Source: an uncultured Bacteroidota bacterium (GTDB taxonomy: Bacteria; Bacteroidota; Bacteroidia; Bacteroidales; SZUA-534). Taken from it: a DNA stretch of 6,704 nt. The translations under genes and the position numbers were made by a program. Below are positions 4,800 through 6,704 of this stretch, piece by piece. Numbering within the stretch: the stretch's first letter is position 1; each line of letters begins with the position of its first letter. The notes below the pieces were generated by a model, which saw only the letters and a list, made by a program, of their open reading frames with translations, had not been told where the DNA came from and made no database searches. The stretch is taken from assembly GCA_937899145.1 (NCBI GenBank), contig CALBPW010000455.1:1-6704 (forward strand), written 5' to 3'.

Positions 4800-6425
4800 T
4801 TGAGTTGGCGGCAAAGGTTTTTCCGGTGCTTTTTCTTTCTTTTTCTTCACCTCCGGTGCCGGAATAACTTGTCGTGTTTGGCGCCGCTCGGCTTTTTTAT
4901 CAGCGTCTTTCCAAATAAAAATATCATCTGGTGTTGTTGGCCGTACTGCTTCAAGCCACGTAAATCCTTGCAATCGCATTTCGTTATCCGATACATTATC
5001 AAGCGGATATATATCTGATTTTGGCGATGAACGGTAAACGATATGTTTTATGGCCCGATTTTTAACATAAATTGTCATATCAGTGCTTTCGCCCTTATTC
5101 ATTCCGATAATTTCACCTCCATCAACAGGGAAATACAATGTTTGGCTGCGCTTGTAAACATCAACTTTATACAAATCGTTATTTCTCATATAACCAGTCA
5201 TTTGCGCACCTCGAATCTGGTTATAATGCGTACTGTCAATTGGAGACACTATCATACCATTGGCATATAGCATAAATTTGTGCAGGTGCTTATTTTTAAT
5301 AAATGCCTCCATATAGTCTGATGTTATCTGGTTGCCTTGTACCCAAAATATCGGATTTCCGTAAAATCGGGCTATGCTATCATGCATTGAGAAGTAGATG
5401 GAGTCGGTTTGAAGTTGCAAGTTTTTTTTGTAGGCACGAGCATGCCAATATGCCCGGAAGGTACGAAATTCGCCAGATGTGTCGCGACACATTTTAAGTG
5501 TATCGGCATGCAGATATAGCGAGTCGCCATCGAAAATATAAATCAGCCGCGCGCGTTTTGTGATTAACAATAATTCAGGATCCTTATGTATTTCGACATA
5601 ATCGCCAGTTGCCATAATATTTTGTGTCGTATCAATGGCGACAACGTTTGAATAGGCTGCTCCGCTCTCGTCCAAACGGCTGAAAAACATACTGTCGCAG
5701 GTGATGGTTTGGCTTGGATTCTTGAATTTCGCATCGTATTTAAACATCGAATTTTCGGTTATGGTGTTGTACCAGCCGTAACGCGCATACATGTAATTGG
5801 TGTCGTTGTAAAATTCAGTAGGACCAAAAAAATCGATGATTTTTGTTTCAGTTCCGTATCTAATTGAATCGGTAAACATTTGATATTCAGAATTATTATG
5901 GTCGATAACGACGCTATCCCAGAAGTAAACCTCGCGCTGATTATGGAAATAGAATCCTTTGATGCTGGTGAGCACTGTAAGGCTGTCGACAATTTTTCCG
6001 TTATGCTCGTACGAGCCAATATCTTCGTGCAAATTGTAATCGAGCGAATCTGTTGTCAGAATTACCGCACTATCGCGAAGCACGACATTGTGGCGGAAAT
6101 GTGCGACTTTTTGGTCGCCATCGTGTCGCAAAAAGTCGGCTCGCACATCTATGTTTGAGTCGTTCAATTTGTACAGATGCACATGTCCGAATGCGTCAAA
6201 GCGGTTTTTGTCGGAGTAGAAATGCGCACTATCACACTCCATGATTGCGCTATCCTGCTTAAATCTGACATCGCCTATCAAGCGTCGTGCGCCATTAAAC
6301 AGCCGTGCGTCCGATTTTATCGATTTTGCACGAACAAGTTCGATTTTTGTTTTACGCTGCGCAAATGTTTGATTGACAGAAATCAGAGCCGATATTAGAC
6401 ATAATATTTTAAGCAGATGGCGCAT
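4779..6425 (-). CDS. OstA-like protein, LptA/LptD-related envelope protein (548 aa)
   Basis: This resembles the OstA-like proteins of Bacteroidota, related to LptA and the N-terminal periplasmic part of LptD, which carry lipopolysaccharide across the periplasm. Residues 1-22 form a signal peptide (basic MRH, hydrophobic core, probable cleavage after QTFA). The family's N-terminal domain covers about 25-190 (a LIGDVRFKQDSAIMECDSAHFY region). An Asp-Ser(Thr) strand motif recurs near residues 65, 126, 186, 244, 308 and 341, suggesting repeated beta units as in LptA-type folds. The tail 507-548 is rich in Lys and Pro and looks disordered. No LptD-like outer-membrane barrel follows, so it should be periplasmic. 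ATG 6425 is 7 bases after the MoxR stop, implying one operon. Its terminator overlaps its 3' end. The family is clear; the precise role in LPS transport is inferred from relatives. Confidence 0.9.
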   Translation of the reverse strand: MRHLLKILCLISALISVNQTFAQRKTKIELVRAKSIKSDARLFNGARRLIGDVRFKQDSAIMECDSAHFYSDKNRFDAFGHVHLYKLNDSNIDVRADFLRHDGDQKVAHFRHNVVLRDSAVILTTDSLDYNLHEDIGSYEHNGKIVDSLTVLTSIKGFYFHNQREVYFWDSVVIDHNNSEYQMFTDSIRYGTETKIIDFFGPTEFYNDTNYMYARYGWYNTITENSMFKYDAKFKNPSQTITCDSMFFSRLDESGAAYSNVVAIDTTQNIMATGDYVEIHKDPELLLITKRARLIYIFDGDSLYLHADTLKMCRDTSGEFRTFRAYWHARAYKKNLQLQTDSIYFSMHDSIARFYGNPIFWVQGNQITSDYMEAFIKNKHLHKFMLYANGMIVSPIDSTHYNQIRGAQMTGYMRNNDLYKVDVYKRSQTLYFPVDGGEIIGMNKGESTDMTIYVKNRAIKHIVYRSSPKSDIYPLDNVSDNEMRLQGFTWLEAVRPTTPDDIFIWKDADKKAERRQTRQVIPAPEVKKKKEKAPEKPLPPTQDGKHLR

Positions 6426-6432
6426 TATGCAA

Positions 6433-6704
6433 TCAAAATTTTACATTTTTTAGTATATCAAGAATGATATCATTAACGGTAACCCCGTCGGCTTCAGCTT
6501 TATAGTTACGCACAATACGATGCCGCAGAACTTGATTTGCGACGGCAATAACATCTTCGGCGTCGGGCGAGTATTTTCCGCTGACGGCGGCATGTGCTTT
6601 TGCCCCTAAAATCAGATATTGCGAAGCGCGCGGTCCGGCTCCCCATGTAAGATAGCGGTTTGTTATCTCTGGTGCGAATTCAGTATTCGGGCGTGTTTGT
6701 GCCG
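6433..6704 (-). CDS. MoxR-family AAA+ ATPase, C-terminal part (5' end outside window)
   Basis: The visible 89 residues and the TGA stop run from the right edge on the minus strand; the start and the nucleotide-binding motifs lie outside. The segment matches the C-terminal lid domain of MoxR ATPases: 'TWGAGPRASQYLILGAKAHAAVSG' corresponds to the family's 'GASPRA---L---A---A---G', and 'DVIAVANQVLRHRI' to its 'DV-----VLRHR' helix. The closing 'EADGVTVNDIILDIL' is also typical. MoxR proteins are chaperone-like ATPases, often paired with von Willebrand A-domain proteins. The gene ends 7 bases before the OstA-like start, so the two are probably co-transcribed. Assignment rests on the C-terminus only, but the match is strong. 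Confidence 0.88.
   Translation of the reverse strand, partial: AQTRPNTEFAPEITNRYLTWGAGPRASQYLILGAKAHAAVSGKYSPDAEDVIAVANQVLRHRIVRNYKAEADGVTVNDIILDILKNVKF

Overview
The window looks like chromosome from a member of the Bacteroidota, probably order Bacteroidales. Supporting evidence: an OstA-like protein of the type found in this phylum lies beside a MoxR-family ATPase gene; both tRNA genes have upstream elements matching the Bacteroidota promoter pattern (TTG, about 19 bases, TAnnTTTG); the genes lack clear Shine-Dalgarno sequences; and a possible small lipoprotein ends its signal in the Bacteroidota-like pattern SCKKEE. I cannot name a genus.

Left block (1-2795, + strand): a redox operon related to heterodisulfide reductase (Hdr), Qmo and DsrMK complexes. 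It holds the C-terminal end of an HdrA/QmoA-like flavoprotein, a gap with a possible tiny lipoprotein gene and a tandem repeat, a small HdrC-like protein with two 4Fe-4S clusters, and a large fusion of a cytochrome-b-like membrane domain, a second two-cluster ferredoxin domain and two CCG domains (HdrD/DsrK type). The last two genes overlap by 20 bases. Together they could pass electrons between a flavin, a chain of Fe-S clusters, a disulfide-type active site and the membrane quinone pool. The physiological substrate cannot be read from the sequence.

Middle block (2796-4610): a tRNA-Arg(CCT) gene with its own promoter and a hairpin starting at its last base, then an AT-rich gene for a six-helix voltage-gated cation channel. 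Its selectivity filter reads T-V-E-G-W, a pattern linked to calcium selectivity. About 690 bases without a protein gene follow. This stretch carries a strong minus-strand terminator and a near-consensus minus-strand promoter about 220 bases from it, so a structured small RNA of roughly 240 nt is possible. A minus-strand tRNA-Ser(TGA) with its own promoter and terminator closes the block.

Right block (4762-6704, - strand): the C-terminus of a MoxR-family AAA+ ATPase, 7 bases upstream of a complete OstA-like (LptA/LptD-related) envelope protein. The terminator stem of this pair begins inside the last codons of the OstA-like gene.

The points most worth a second look are the channel's selectivity filter, the candidate small RNA, and the architecture of the Hdr-like membrane fusion. 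I did not find a clearly new multi-gene system.
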